Positions 25,401 through 34,391 of a stretch of DNA of 64,000 nucleotides are shown here, one piece after another. A program made the translations under genes and the position numbers. The stretch comes from a bacterium (GTDB lineage Bacteria; Oederibacteriota; JAAXVQ01; JAUVAV01): assembly GCA_021108215.1 (NCBI GenBank), contig JAIORK010000049.1, positions 1-64,000 of the forward strand. The letters run 5' to 3'. Position 1 is the first letter of the stretch. Each line of letters begins with the position of its first letter. Below the pieces are notes generated by a model. It did not search any database. It had not been told where the DNA came from and worked only from the letters and a program-made list of their open reading frames with translations.

Positions 25401-28400
25401 TAGCGAGACGCAAATTACCACGGATGGAAAGACCGGTGAAACCGCGCAGACGTTGAGCATCAACAATCGCGGTGATCATACCTGGACCGGTATGAATGCG
25501 GATGGCTTGGCGACGGTGAGTGAATCCTGGTCGGCATATGGTGCGAATTTGAAACGGCATAGTTTAAGTGTGATTCAAACCGACTCGCGAACAGGTGAAA
25601 CCGCGCAGACAACCACGATGAATGACCGTGGTGATCAAACCTGGACCGGTATGAACGAACATGGATTGGCCGTGAAAAGTGAGAGCTGGTTGGCGCTGGG
25701 TGCGGCCGGCAAGGCGCACAGTGTAAGCGTCATTGAGGCTGATGTGGATACAGGTGAAACGATATCGTCGACAAGCATCAACGACTTGGGTGATAAAACC
25801 AAGAGTTGGATGGATGATAATGGTTTGGCTTTAAAAAGCGAGGGCTGGATGTCCTATGGAGCGATACTCAAACGTCATAATTTGACAATGATTAATACTG
25901 ATTCCGCGACCGGTGAGACACGTTCCACACAAAGTAAAAATGACCGGGGCGATCGTACTGATACAACCATGGATAGTAATGGCTTGGCAGTTAGGAGTGT
26001 TGGCGTGATGGCGCTTGGCGCCAATTTGAAACGCCGGAATACAACGCAGATAATAACTGATCAAGACACTGGCGAAAGCAGTGAAAGTATCAGCATCAAT
26101 GATCGCGGAGACAAGACCCATACCTGGATGAATGAGCACGGTCTGGCAATCCTGAGCGACAGCATTTCAGCGCTGGGCGCGACCTTGAAAAGACACAGTG
26201 CTACGAATATTACCACAAATGCTTATACCGGTGAAACAACCCATACGGTGAGTATCAATGATCGCGGTGATGTGAGTCAGACCTGGATGGATAAAAATGG
26301 TTTGGCTGTGAAAAGTGACAGCCAATCCGCGCTGGGGGCTAATTTAAAGAAACATAGTGTGACGGATATTATTACGAATCAGCAAACCGGTGAGATGGAT
26401 GAGTCGCTCTCGAAAAATGATCGGGGTGATTTAACCCATACCTATATGGATGAAAACGGACTGGCAATTAGAAGTGAAGCCCAGGTGGCATTGGGTGCGG
26501 TTTTGAAATGCACCAGTGAAACTGCGATCCAGACCGATGTCGACACCGGTGAAACCGCTGCCACTTATTCATTGAATCAACGTGGTGACCGGACATGGTC
26601 TAAAATGGACGGTAATGGATTGGCGGAGAGTAGTCACGGTGTTTCGGCACTGGGCGCAACTTTGAAAAGGACCAGCACCACCGCTATCTCAACGAATAAG
26701 GCGACCGGCGAAACAGACATGACCTATACGATTAATGACCGCAGCGATAAAACCGCCACGGAAATGAATGAGAATGGACTTGCGGTACAAAGTCATAGTC
26801 AGCTCGCACTGGGTGCGTCGTTGAAGCGTACCAGCACAACCCAAATTACAACCAACGCAGATACCGGTGAGACGGATGAAACCCTAAGCGTGAATAACAG
26901 GGGTGATCGGACTTGGACCGGTATGAACAGGAATGGTTTGGCCAGGATCAGTGAAGGCTGGTCCGCCTACGGCGCATTATTGAAGCGTCACAACCGGACG
27001 ATGATTGTTGTGGACGAATACACGGGCGAGACGAGTGAAACCATGAGTAGCAATGACCGTGGTGATATTACTTGGACGGGTATGAATGAGCATGGATTAG
27101 CTGTGCAAAGTGAAGGGTGGTTGGCACTGGGCGCGATTGCCAAACGTCACAACACGATTAAAATTACTGCCGATCCTGCTACGGGTGAGACGCAAGAAAC
27201 CTTGAGCCTCAATGACCGCGGTGATGAAACCCAAACCTGGATGGATGAAAATGGATTGGCAGAAAAGAGTGAGGGACAGCAGGCTTTGGGAGCGATTCAA
27301 AAACGTCATAATATCACTTTGATTGATGTTGATACCGGCACAGGAGAAACCCGATCCACTCGTAGTAAAAATGACCGCGGTGATATCACTTATACGAAGA
27401 TGAACAAAGATGGATTGGCCGTAAGCAGTGAAAGTGTATTGGTATTAGGCGCAATCCTTAAAAGAACGAGCCGTTCGGTCATCAAAACGAGGATGGATAC
27501 CGGTGAAACGGAAGAGACACATAATGTCAATAATCGTGGTGATGAAACGCATTCCTGGATGGATGCAGATGGATTGGCAACGAGAAGCGAAAGTTGGCTT
27601 GCATTGGGTGCGGAACTTAAGAAGCATAGCATGACCGCTGTTGAAACGGATTGTATTACCGGTGAAACGCGTGCCACAACCAATAACAATGATCGTGGAG
27701 ACACCACGTCGACTTTGATGGATGTCAATGGACTGGCTTATAGAAGTGATGCGACGTTGGCATTGGGTGCGGCACTGAAAAAGCACAGTGTTACGGAAAT
27801 TTTGACAAATCGTTATACCGGGGAGACCTCATCGACATTTAATCAAAATGACCGTAATGATAGAAACTTGACGACCATGGACGAAAATGGTCTGGCGGTG
27901 AGAAGTGAAAGTCAATTGGCACTCGGCGCAATCCTTAAGCGGACCAGTGAAACGACTTTGCAAGTCAATGCGTATACCGGAGAGACTGAAGCGACGTATA
28001 GTTTGAACCTGCGTGGTGATGTCGCTGTCACGGAAATGGATGGAGATGGTCTGCCGGTTCAAAGTTATAATAATTCCGCTTTGGGCGCTAATCTCAAAAA
28101 ACAGAGTTTCACGACCATGACGGTGAACAAACAAACCGGTGAAACGGCAGCGAGCTATTCGGTCAATGAATTGGGTGATCGGGTGTTGACCTTGATGGAT
28201 GACGAAGGACTTCCGGTTGCCAGTGAAAGTTGGCAAGTACTTTCTCCGGTTTGGAAAGCACATACGGTTAGCGAAATAACGGTTGACAAACAGACCGGCG
28301 AAACAAAAATGAACGAAAGCGTGAATGGAATGGGTGATCGCACTATTACTCATATGGATGAAAATGGTTTGGTGAACGCCAGTGAAAGCTGGCAGGTATT

Positions 28401-31400
28401 GGGTGCAAAGAAAAAACAGCATAGTGTTTCCGATGTCACAGTGAATCAAAAGACAGGTGAAACATTGAGCTCGTTTTCGACAAATGATCTTAATGAAACC
28501 GCATTAACCTTGATGGATGAAGATGGCTTGGCTTATGCCAGTCACTCTGAGGATAAATTGGGGCCTTTGGACGGCAGGACTAGAGATAGCCGAATTGATA
28601 CCAATCCGGATACGGGTGTTACACAGAGGACATCCACCACTGATAAATTACATAGTGGTCCGGTGATAACACAAATGGACATCTGGGGCATGGCAATAGA
28701 AAGCCAAGGGACAGATCGTTATGGCGCGATTGCCGGGCGAAGTAAACGAACCACACTGACACCCAATCCATATACGGGGTTGACCATGGAAAGTTTTACT
28801 TATGATGCGTTGCATACCGGTGCGGTCCATACCACAATGGATGAAAATGGTTTTGCAGTCGAGAGTACCAGTGTGAATAAATATGGTCCGTCACATGGGC
28901 GTCACCAAGTCACGCAAATGACACCGGACAAAGATACCGGCATGACTGCGATGAGTGAGAGCAAAACACTTTCCGGGGAAAAAGGCACGATTATTAAGAT
29001 TAATGAAACCACAACTTATAACGATCCTGTTTTTGGAGCTCCTGAATACGCGGAGAGTACAGCGACCTTTGGAGCGTTTAAAAATAAAGTAACTGAATTC
29101 ACTGATGTCAATGAAAATACCGGATTAGTGCGCTATAGCAACGTTGTTGATGGCGGCGGCACGACTGAAAATGAGCATAATGAGTTTGGCGTAGCCAAAT
29201 CCACCCGTTATAATATTTTGGGAGCGATTAAGAAAACAGATACAATCAATACCATGAACACGCAGACAGGTATGATTCAAGCCAGTAACAGTTCGGATCG
29301 TAAGGGAAGAACAAACACTACTTTTAATCAAAATGGCCTTGTCAATCAATCGGTGCGTACGAATTTCAATGCTCACTATGTTGTTGCGGAAACCACCACC
29401 ACCCAATCATGGAATGCGTATACCGGGTCACCTTTGGTATCGGTTTCGCTTGATGGGCATGGAACCACAACAAAATATTTTGATCTCGACAGTATGATGG
29501 AGAAAACGATTCGTGTGGATCAATGGGGTGATAAAACCACGACATCGTTTGTCAATAACAGGTTGACCGGTATGCCGATCACCAGTAAAACGACTTCGGA
29601 AACCGGAACAACCGAGACGTTGTTTGAAGACAATGGACTGGCTATGCAGAGTACATTTACTGCTAAAATTGGACTTCACAATACGACCACCAATTATTAT
29701 GCCGCCAATCTGGATATGAAGAGCACCAAAAGTGTTGATGAACGCGGTAATATTAGTGTCAGCGTTATGAATTCCGCAGGAGAAGTAACGCATAGTTATT
29801 CAAAGAGCGGCACGACCACCATGGATCTGAAAAATAACCGGGCTGCAACCAGTTCGGGCCCGGGTGGGAGTTCGACCTATTATTATTCCGGAAAATGGCT
29901 GGATAAAACCGTGAGTGTAGATGATGGTGAAACAACGACTTCCTGGATGGAACATCGCAACAATGGCGCGACACGAAAAGTGAAGACGAAAGATGGGACC
30001 ACATCCTATAATAATTCTTATAATAGCCGGGGATTCGTCTCTTATCGGACGGAATCCAATGGCAAGGGTGATACCGGGTTTTCCAATTTTAATTCTTATG
30101 GTGATCAAATTTATTCGGAGTGGACCGGAAAAATGAAGAAAGAGCCGGCTGATCGATACGGTAATCAGTTCTTAGGCGGTACTTGGGTATCGAAGACAAC
30201 CTACAAGGTGAATAGTCGGGGTGATACCCAGTCGTGGACCACCAAGTCGAGCTGGAGCGGGACACAGCATTACGCAGAGATTGGTCATTATGAACCAACC
30301 TGTCTTGAATGGGATGAGGCAGGAACAGCTTGCGTTAAGTTGGGAGATGAAAAATATGTCGTTGATCAAGCTGCGCATAACAAAAAAGTCGGCGGTTCAA
30401 AGACTAAATCAGACACACCTGACCATAGCCCGAAATCTGATGTCTGGGTTGTGGCGCATTTAAGTGGAAGTCAGCTAAAACAGGGGACTGTGCTTGGAAG
30501 CAGCAACTCTGCCCAAAACAAATTCGGGGTGGGTGCAGCCGCTGTGGGCGGATCGCAAGATGCGACCAAACCCGGTTATCATAGTGTTTATCAGAAAAAA
30601 ATGATTGCCTCCCTGGCAACCGTGGAAATGGAAAGAACGTTAAAAGAGAATTTCAGACCAACGGTCAAACGCATGCAAGCGCAATTGGAAAAATTTAAGG
30701 AAAATCCGAATCTGCTCAGTTTGCGGCAGTTGGCTTCTTATACTTATTCTGAAAAGGGTAGTTTTGAAAAAGCATTTGCGGCAGCGGGTGATAAAGTGGC
30801 ATTCTTACGCCAGGCAGCTGATGATGCATATTATTATTATAGCGGCAATCATCTGTCGGCAGTTGATCTTTCGCATGGAGAGATTGAACAGGCTCTCTTC
30901 CTGGTAGAGCGGCAACCCAGCACAGCGTCCCTGCAGGATTGGCTGGGATTTTTCGCGACCGATGAACAGAAGGAAAAAATCGGGAAGGACATGCTGGAAA
31001 CCAGTGAAAAACTTGCTGCAACCGAGGATGCGGCAACACAAGCCTATTTGTTGGAAGAATTCTGGGCCCAATTGGCATCCTTAATAGGCGACATTGCCGC
31101 TCAGAAAATGGGGAATGGTATTTCCGAAACCATCCTTGTCCAGTGGCTCAGTCAGGCAGTACAGGAAGAAGATGATCTCCAACTGCTTGCCAGCCGGATG
31201 CTGAACGATCCTCAGCTTGCCCCCAAAAGCACTTCGGCAGGCAGCGGGGTTGCGCTGAGTGGCGGCGGTGCGGCCGTCAAGGCGAAGAAACTGGAAGATG
31301 ATTATTCCGATTTTGAAGACATGACCCGCATTGGCATTGAGGCACAGGTTGCGGCAGCCACTGTCGCCAAGGACCAAGTGGAGTCTGTTCCGCAGAAGGT

Positions 31401-32001
31401 TGACCTTAAACTTGACGAGAGTGACGACTTGATGGAGATGAAGGAAATGGATACTGTCCTGAAAAAATTGTCTCTGAAGAAAAATCAGGTGAGGAAAATT
31501 GCCGGCCTGCACCATGTCCGTCTCAAACAGGAACTTGAGCAGGGTGTGGTGATTAAAAAAGATAAAAAAGGCCGGGTGAAAAAATTGAAGACCAAGTACG
31601 GGAACACCCTGGTTATTGAATATAAAAAGGACGGTAAGGTCAGCGTTAAAATTGTGATGCCAAAAAAACAGCTCAAGAGCCTGGCTGAATACAGGAAGGG
31701 ATGGCTGAAAAAAATCATTTTGAAAGGTGGTTCGGTACTTACGCTTGCTTATCCTAAAGGTGATGATGGCGAGGGTGGGATGATTGCCAAGTTGGCCAAG
31801 GGCATGTTTAAGAATATTTACAAGTATGGAAAAAATGGTAAACTGAAGCAGGTTGTAAAGCAGGAAGGTGACCGGAGTCGCGTTGAGGAATTCAAACAGG
31901 AAGAAGAACTCGACGCAATTGTTGCAGAAGAAGATAAACTGAAAGATGATCGGATAGATTCTAAGAAGTTGGGTGTACAAAAACCCGGTCAGATGCATTG
32001 A
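22411..32001 (+). CDS. Giant secreted protein with 53-residue tandem repeats
   Basis: A 3196-residue protein. ATG 22411 follows GAGGGTGATC (22399-22408), an unusually long match to the 16S tail. Residues 1-32 are a signal peptide ending VSAS. Residues about 64-392 are divergent YD/RHS-like repeats. Residues 393-2197 are 34 tandem repeats of about 53 residues, with the consensus MDENGLAVKSE, ALGA.LKRHS, TGET and NDRGD. Looser YD-like sequence continues to about 2610. A helical region (about 2714-2947) and a strongly basic C-terminal region ending near LGVQKPGQMH complete it. No toxin domain or RHS core-protease motif is recognised. A long beta-filament or surface sheath is plausible from the repeat type. 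It follows giant gene 1 on the same strand with its own promoter, so the two may work together. Confidence 0.85.
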   Translation: MMNSKNNFQSWFLRIFILIAVFLAGVSQVSASRGSDMVGKILSNLIAGGEYIIGSSYIEDEKEGTMKVVVETTDGKKVFDESGQMLEQTDRQGNKTFFKDGIPVKTVSPSGTVISKTQVQRTGQGDKWIESRDYMGNLEKRRVNAKGEMVERIDQSGRRFRVKAQKDSQGQTVAMTEINQASGTRTTRFMNPKTGEVEKLIDEKGDIIVIQYQKDDKGRKLASLEKNTNTGLLTEKQYDSMGRETMIVDSSGMTREIAYEVNGANQVSASVETIQEPNGETHKLTKTFDGASRVTSEVDSRGKEIEYSYTVEEDGHVSKVEENETVVNDRGEKVTTERVKIMNADDRIETVFENGFRIDYTYEEDENGRVEKTHETKYIADTMEKLYTQTTEMDANNLPSKSEKWEESGPIGKRHSITYYSMDPLTGKTKKTSTINDLGDLTETLMDENGQVKSSETWQQYGAKLKRHSITTITTDSMTGLPLESRSVDDMGNITLTTMDEKGLAERSESWSARGALLKRHSVTQIETNPLTGKPEKTTTVNDRGDVTVTYMNGQGMAVLSQIRENSGPKLGRDKVSTTENDPYTGMASSVRTQSALGTSLTMMDSNGLPVSTESDDVYGASLKRHKTTELEVDINTGLTQKTTTINDRDDKVVTTMDDEGMPVISESWNSLGAELKKYSLTQMSVDPATEMTRKTSTVNDLGDISVTNMDENGFATDSLSIKALGAILKQTSLTMITTDENTGQSAMTDTVNLRNDRTQTWMDENGLAVKSEGWLALGPELKKHSLNEITSDQETGETSSTLSRNDRGDVNQTWMDEDGLAFKSEGNSALGAELKKHSFVSIATSDQTGETTATVSRNERSDETVTTMDENGLAVKSVGSMALGAILKRTNETAIETDINTGETAATYSLNNRNDRTWTRMNDNGMAVKSRSINSLGATLKRTSMTAIETDINTGETAMTSSINNRNDHTVTKMNENGLAIQSQSSLALGATLKRDSETQITTDGKTGETAQTLSINNRGDHTWTGMNADGLATVSESWSAYGANLKRHSLSVIQTDSRTGETAQTTTMNDRGDQTWTGMNEHGLAVKSESWLALGAAGKAHSVSVIEADVDTGETISSTSINDLGDKTKSWMDDNGLALKSEGWMSYGAILKRHNLTMINTDSATGETRSTQSKNDRGDRTDTTMDSNGLAVRSVGVMALGANLKRRNTTQIITDQDTGESSESISINDRGDKTHTWMNEHGLAILSDSISALGATLKRHSATNITTNAYTGETTHTVSINDRGDVSQTWMDKNGLAVKSDSQSALGANLKKHSVTDIITNQQTGEMDESLSKNDRGDLTHTYMDENGLAIRSEAQVALGAVLKCTSETAIQTDVDTGETAATYSLNQRGDRTWSKMDGNGLAESSHGVSALGATLKRTSTTAISTNKATGETDMTYTINDRSDKTATEMNENGLAVQSHSQLALGASLKRTSTTQITTNADTGETDETLSVNNRGDRTWTGMNRNGLARISEGWSAYGALLKRHNRTMIVVDEYTGETSETMSSNDRGDITWTGMNEHGLAVQSEGWLALGAIAKRHNTIKITADPATGETQETLSLNDRGDETQTWMDENGLAEKSEGQQALGAIQKRHNITLIDVDTGTGETRSTRSKNDRGDITYTKMNKDGLAVSSESVLVLGAILKRTSRSVIKTRMDTGETEETHNVNNRGDETHSWMDADGLATRSESWLALGAELKKHSMTAVETDCITGETRATTNNNDRGDTTSTLMDVNGLAYRSDATLALGAALKKHSVTEILTNRYTGETSSTFNQNDRNDRNLTTMDENGLAVRSESQLALGAILKRTSETTLQVNAYTGETEATYSLNLRGDVAVTEMDGDGLPVQSYNNSALGANLKKQSFTTMTVNKQTGETAASYSVNELGDRVLTLMDDEGLPVASESWQVLSPVWKAHTVSEITVDKQTGETKMNESVNGMGDRTITHMDENGLVNASESWQVLGAKKKQHSVSDVTVNQKTGETLSSFSTNDLNETALTLMDEDGLAYASHSEDKLGPLDGRTRDSRIDTNPDTGVTQRTSTTDKLHSGPVITQMDIWGMAIESQGTDRYGAIAGRSKRTTLTPNPYTGLTMESFTYDALHTGAVHTTMDENGFAVESTSVNKYGPSHGRHQVTQMTPDKDTGMTAMSESKTLSGEKGTIIKINETTTYNDPVFGAPEYAESTATFGAFKNKVTEFTDVNENTGLVRYSNVVDGGGTTENEHNEFGVAKSTRYNILGAIKKTDTINTMNTQTGMIQASNSSDRKGRTNTTFNQNGLVNQSVRTNFNAHYVVAETTTTQSWNAYTGSPLVSVSLDGHGTTTKYFDLDSMMEKTIRVDQWGDKTTTSFVNNRLTGMPITSKTTSETGTTETLFEDNGLAMQSTFTAKIGLHNTTTNYYAANLDMKSTKSVDERGNISVSVMNSAGEVTHSYSKSGTTTMDLKNNRAATSSGPGGSSTYYYSGKWLDKTVSVDDGETTTSWMEHRNNGATRKVKTKDGTTSYNNSYNSRGFVSYRTESNGKGDTGFSNFNSYGDQIYSEWTGKMKKEPADRYGNQFLGGTWVSKTTYKVNSRGDTQSWTTKSSWSGTQHYAEIGHYEPTCLEWDEAGTACVKLGDEKYVVDQAAHNKKVGGSKTKSDTPDHSPKSDVWVVAHLSGSQLKQGTVLGSSNSAQNKFGVGAAAVGGSQDATKPGYHSVYQKKMIASLATVEMERTLKENFRPTVKRMQAQLEKFKENPNLLSLRQLASYTYSEKGSFEKAFAAAGDKVAFLRQAADDAYYYYSGNHLSAVDLSHGEIEQALFLVERQPSTASLQDWLGFFATDEQKEKIGKDMLETSEKLAATEDAATQAYLLEEFWAQLASLIGDIAAQKMGNGISETILVQWLSQAVQEEDDLQLLASRMLNDPQLAPKSTSAGSGVALSGGGAAVKAKKLEDDYSDFEDMTRIGIEAQVAAATVAKDQVESVPQKVDLKLDESDDLMEMKEMDTVLKKLSLKKNQVRKIAGLHHVRLKQELEQGVVIKKDKKGRVKKLKTKYGNTLVIEYKKDGKVSVKIVMPKKQLKSLAEYRKGWLKKIILKGGSVLTLAYPKGDDGEGGMIAKLAKGMFKNIYKYGKNGKLKQVVKQEGDRSRVEEFKQEEELDAIVAEEDKLKDDRIDSKKLGVQKPGQMH
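23587..29001 (+). repeat. 34 tandem 159-bp (53-residue) repeats
   Basis: Units start at 23587, 23746, 23905, 24064, 24220 and then every 159 bp to 28513, followed by units at 28675 and 28837. Nearly all are exactly 159 bp; unit 4 is 156 bp, and units 32-33 are 162 bp. Each begins with Met-Asp or Met-Asn. Units 10-18 (25015-26445), 19-27 (26446-27876) and the start of a third set (from 27877) match one another in order, giving a 1431-bp super-repeat. Confidence 0.9.
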
Positions 32002-32080
32002 TAAAATAGTTTTTCACATTGCGCTGAATTTAGTGCGTAAGGTGTGGTGTTTGACATGGAAATAATATAGGAATTTGTTT

Positions 32081-32121
32081 AAAAAAAAGCCCCGTCGGCA
32101 AATTGCCGGTGGGGCTTTTTT
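32081..32121. terminator. Two-way terminator between giant gene 2 and the barrel gene
   Basis: GCCCC (32089-32093) pairs with GGGGC (32111-32115), and CGGCA (32096-32100) pairs with TGCCG (32104-32108) around a three-base loop. An A run lies on the left and a T run on the right, so it can serve both convergent genes. Confidence 0.85.
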
Positions 32122-32142
32122 ATTTTTTAGTGCTGAGATTAT

Positions 32143-32832
32143 TTAAAAACCGGTTGGTATGTGGAAAGAGATTCCGAAGAGTAAGGCGCCGCTTCCGCCG
32201 GGATACACGGTATCGCCGAGTTCAACATCATTGACCTGGCTAAAAGCGGTCATGCGGTAGACATATTCACCGTAAATCGAAGTGAAGGGTGTGAAATAAT
32301 AGCTGATACCTGCACCAATATTGAAACCGGCACCATAGTAAAATGCATCGTTGTTTCTGCCATCACCGTACAATTCGCCGTTTTCAACATTTAAAATCGC
32401 GTAGTGCATACCTGTCAAAAGATAGAGGTCAATCATCAGTATGGGAAGATTGAATTTAGCAGTAAAATCGATAAAAGAAAAGGTCATGGAACCTTCGGGT
32501 TCGTAGAAAATTGAAGATTTTTCTTTGGTGTGTGTACTTTGGGCATATTGGATTTCGCCGGTGAAAAAACGCCGGTTAAAGGCTGCGCGAAGTGAAAAAC
32601 CGGTACTGTTGGTGGTTGGATAAGGCATGTCAAAAAATTGGTCGTCTGCATAATAGCCGTTATCCGAAAAAATAAAGTTTTCGCCATTGAAATCACCGGG
32701 AAAGACAGATACAGCAGCACCGCCTATGCCAAAACTATAGTTGTTGGCGAAACCAGTCGCCGGGATGATGAACAGAATTGCGAAAATCAGGACAGACATC
32801 AAAAACAGGGTATTGGAACGTGCATTATTCAT
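32143..32832 (-). CDS. Outer-membrane beta-barrel protein
   Basis: A 229-residue protein with a clear signal peptide (residues 1-29; hydrophobic FLMSVLIFAILFII, cut after FA). The mature part has alternating amphipathic strands rich in Gly, Tyr and Phe, and ends in Phe (FHIPTGF), the usual C-terminal signature for insertion by the BAM complex. AGGACT lies upstream of the ATG. At this size it fits a small 8-stranded OmpA/OmpW-type barrel; the ligand or role is unknown. It is convergent with giant gene 2 and divergent from the next gene. Confidence 0.7.
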   Translation of the reverse strand: MNNARSNTLFLMSVLIFAILFIIPATGFANNYSFGIGGAAVSVFPGDFNGENFIFSDNGYYADDQFFDMPYPTTNSTGFSLRAAFNRRFFTGEIQYAQSTHTKEKSSIFYEPEGSMTFSFIDFTAKFNLPILMIDLYLLTGMHYAILNVENGELYGDGRNNDAFYYGAGFNIGAGISYYFTPFTSIYGEYVYRMTAFSQVNDVELGDTVYPGGSGALLFGISFHIPTGF

Positions 32833-32992
32833 AGCAGGTAGTCCTTTCGAAAGAGATATTTCTATTCTCGGCTAAAAAAGTGGATTTTTCAAGTAACAAT
32901 CCTAAAATATCAAATGGCTTGAAATATTGCGTCCTGATACGACATAATAATCACGTGGATTCGTTAAAAGAATAATTGGAAGGAAAAAATAG

Positions 32993-33514
32993 ATGGGAAA
33001 TCCGGAGAGACGTTTGCAGTTTGTGGCAATCATGGTATTTCTATTGATAAATATCATTATGATACCGGTTTTTGTTTTTTGGTTTACACCCTGGAAGATT
33101 TGTTTCGGGCTTGATGGGCCGGTTGTGAAGTTGTTATATTTTTTAGTGATTCTATTGATTGGCGGCTGTGTTTGGTTGCTCGGCGTATCCATGCATTATT
33201 TGTATCGTCTTGGGTTCGGTACGTTTTCTCCTTGGAATCCCACTAAGAAGCTGGTGGTACAAGGTGTTTATGCGCATGTGCGTAATCCGATGATCTTGGG
33301 CATCATGGGGATACTCCTTGGGGGCGGTTTGGTTTTCGGGTCAATTTATTTATTGGTGTGGATCTTGCCGTTTTTTGTCGGAAATACACTTTATGTTGCT
33401 TGGAGTGAAGAACCCGGGCTCTATAAACGGTTTGGCCCTGATTACATGATCTACCTTCAGAATGTGCCGCGCTGGCTGCCCAGATGGAAACCCTGGATTG
33501 AAGTAAGAAAATGA
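32993..33514 (+). CDS. Isoprenylcysteine carboxyl methyltransferase-like membrane protein
   Basis: A 173-residue membrane protein with four or five hydrophobic helices. The C-terminal half has the PEMT/ICMT signature: GVYAHVRNPMILG (family pattern G.Y...RHP.Y.G), then SEEPGLYKRFGPDYMIY, in which Glu-Glu and Phe-Gly are the family residues for SAM binding. The usual RHP is RNP here. Members methylate lipids or prenylated groups with S-adenosylmethionine; the substrate cannot be told. AAGGA lies about 10 bases before the ATG. Confidence 0.7.
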   Translation: MGNPERRLQFVAIMVFLLINIIMIPVFVFWFTPWKICFGLDGPVVKLLYFLVILLIGGCVWLLGVSMHYLYRLGFGTFSPWNPTKKLVVQGVYAHVRNPMILGIMGILLGGGLVFGSIYLLVWILPFFVGNTLYVAWSEEPGLYKRFGPDYMIYLQNVPRWLPRWKPWIEVRK

Positions 33515-33559
33515 AAACGAATGACAATAAAGAATTCAACTTTTTGCAATAAGGTAGTT

Positions 33560-33586
33560 CCGGCTTTTGATTGAATCGGAAGCCGG
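33560..33586. repeat. Hairpin downstream of the ICMT-like gene
   Basis: CCGGCTT (33560-33566) and AAGCCGG (33580-33586) form a 7-bp perfect stem 45 bases after the stop codon. There is no T run, so a terminator role is doubtful. Confidence 0.4.
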
Positions 33587-33716
33587 TATTCATCACAGTC
33601 ACCAAGGCATGAATGCAGTTTGCCATTTATGCCTTTTTTACAACCGGATAGTTGGAGGTGCTTCCTCGCGGGTAAAGCAAGACTGCTTCCGTCTGGTATT
33701 CACAGTATGTATTATG

Positions 33717-33722
33717 TATAAT
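33717..33722 (+). promoter_or_regulatory. Possible -10 box for the methyltransferase operon
   Basis: A perfect TATAAT lies 33 bases before the methyltransferase start codon. No good -35 hexamer is seen at the usual distance, so the call is weak. Confidence 0.3.
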
Positions 33723-33755
33723 GGCTAAACTTTAAACGAAGGGTCGGAAGAACGT

Positions 33756-34391
33756 ATGAAAAATAATCCGGAGACAGCTGCAGCACAATTTTGCGGTCTT
33801 GACTATTATTCGCCTCAGCGGCTGGGTCAATACTATTACCAAATTAAGGCGATTCGGGAATCGGATGTAAATAGGATTCTTGAGATTGGACCCGGTCCGG
33901 GAGTGGTGACGCATATTTTGCGTACCGCCGGAATGAATGTGAAGACGTTTGACTGTGAAGCTGATTTAAAACCGGATGTGTGCGGCGATATTCGTGCGAT
34001 TCCTTTGGCAGACAATTCCGTTGATTTTACGTTATGCTGTCAAGTTCTGGAACATCTGCCTTTCGAAGATTTTAAAAAATCTCTGAGTGAAATAAAAAGA
34101 GTCACAGCAAAATTTGCACTGATTTCGCTTCCGTATGTAAGCCGGGTTATTTATTCTTTACACAAGCTGCCCACCGGCAGACGTGCTTCTTGGGTACTGC
34201 ATTTTCCATGGCTGCCTGCCAAGGGCAGATCCGCCCCGGGTCATTTTTGGGAAATTGGGAGAAAAGGGTATTCGCAAAAAAAAATCAGACATTCGATTAA
34301 AAACGCCGGTTTGTATATCCGGGAGGCATTTACACCGGTTGATGCACCCAACAATCAGTTTTTTTTAGTAGCCACGGACCGTCAAGGATGA
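33756..34391 (+). CDS. Class I SAM-dependent methyltransferase
   Basis: A 211-residue protein of the Methyltransf_11 type. Motif I is ILEIGPGPGVVTH (residues 41-53), the acidic end of strand 2 is near FDCEA, then GDIRAIPLADNSVDFTLC and the motif-IV-like CQVLEHLP. The substrate is unknown. Its stop overlaps the start of the GT2 gene by four bases (ATGA, 34388-34391), so the two are translationally coupled. This suggests a shared job in modifying a glycan or lipid. Confidence 0.75.
   Translation: MKNNPETAAAQFCGLDYYSPQRLGQYYYQIKAIRESDVNRILEIGPGPGVVTHILRTAGMNVKTFDCEADLKPDVCGDIRAIPLADNSVDFTLCCQVLEHLPFEDFKKSLSEIKRVTAKFALISLPYVSRVIYSLHKLPTGRRASWVLHFPWLPAKGRSAPGHFWEIGRKGYSQKKIRHSIKNAGLYIREAFTPVDAPNNQFFLVATDRQG

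Noticed and set aside
23308..28449. Minus-strand ORFs across the 53-residue repeat array
   Set aside because: They recur at the repeat period and are shadows of the plus-strand repeats.
23587..29001. CRISPR array
   Set aside because: The repeats are contiguous, 159 bp long, in frame and coding, with no unique spacers.
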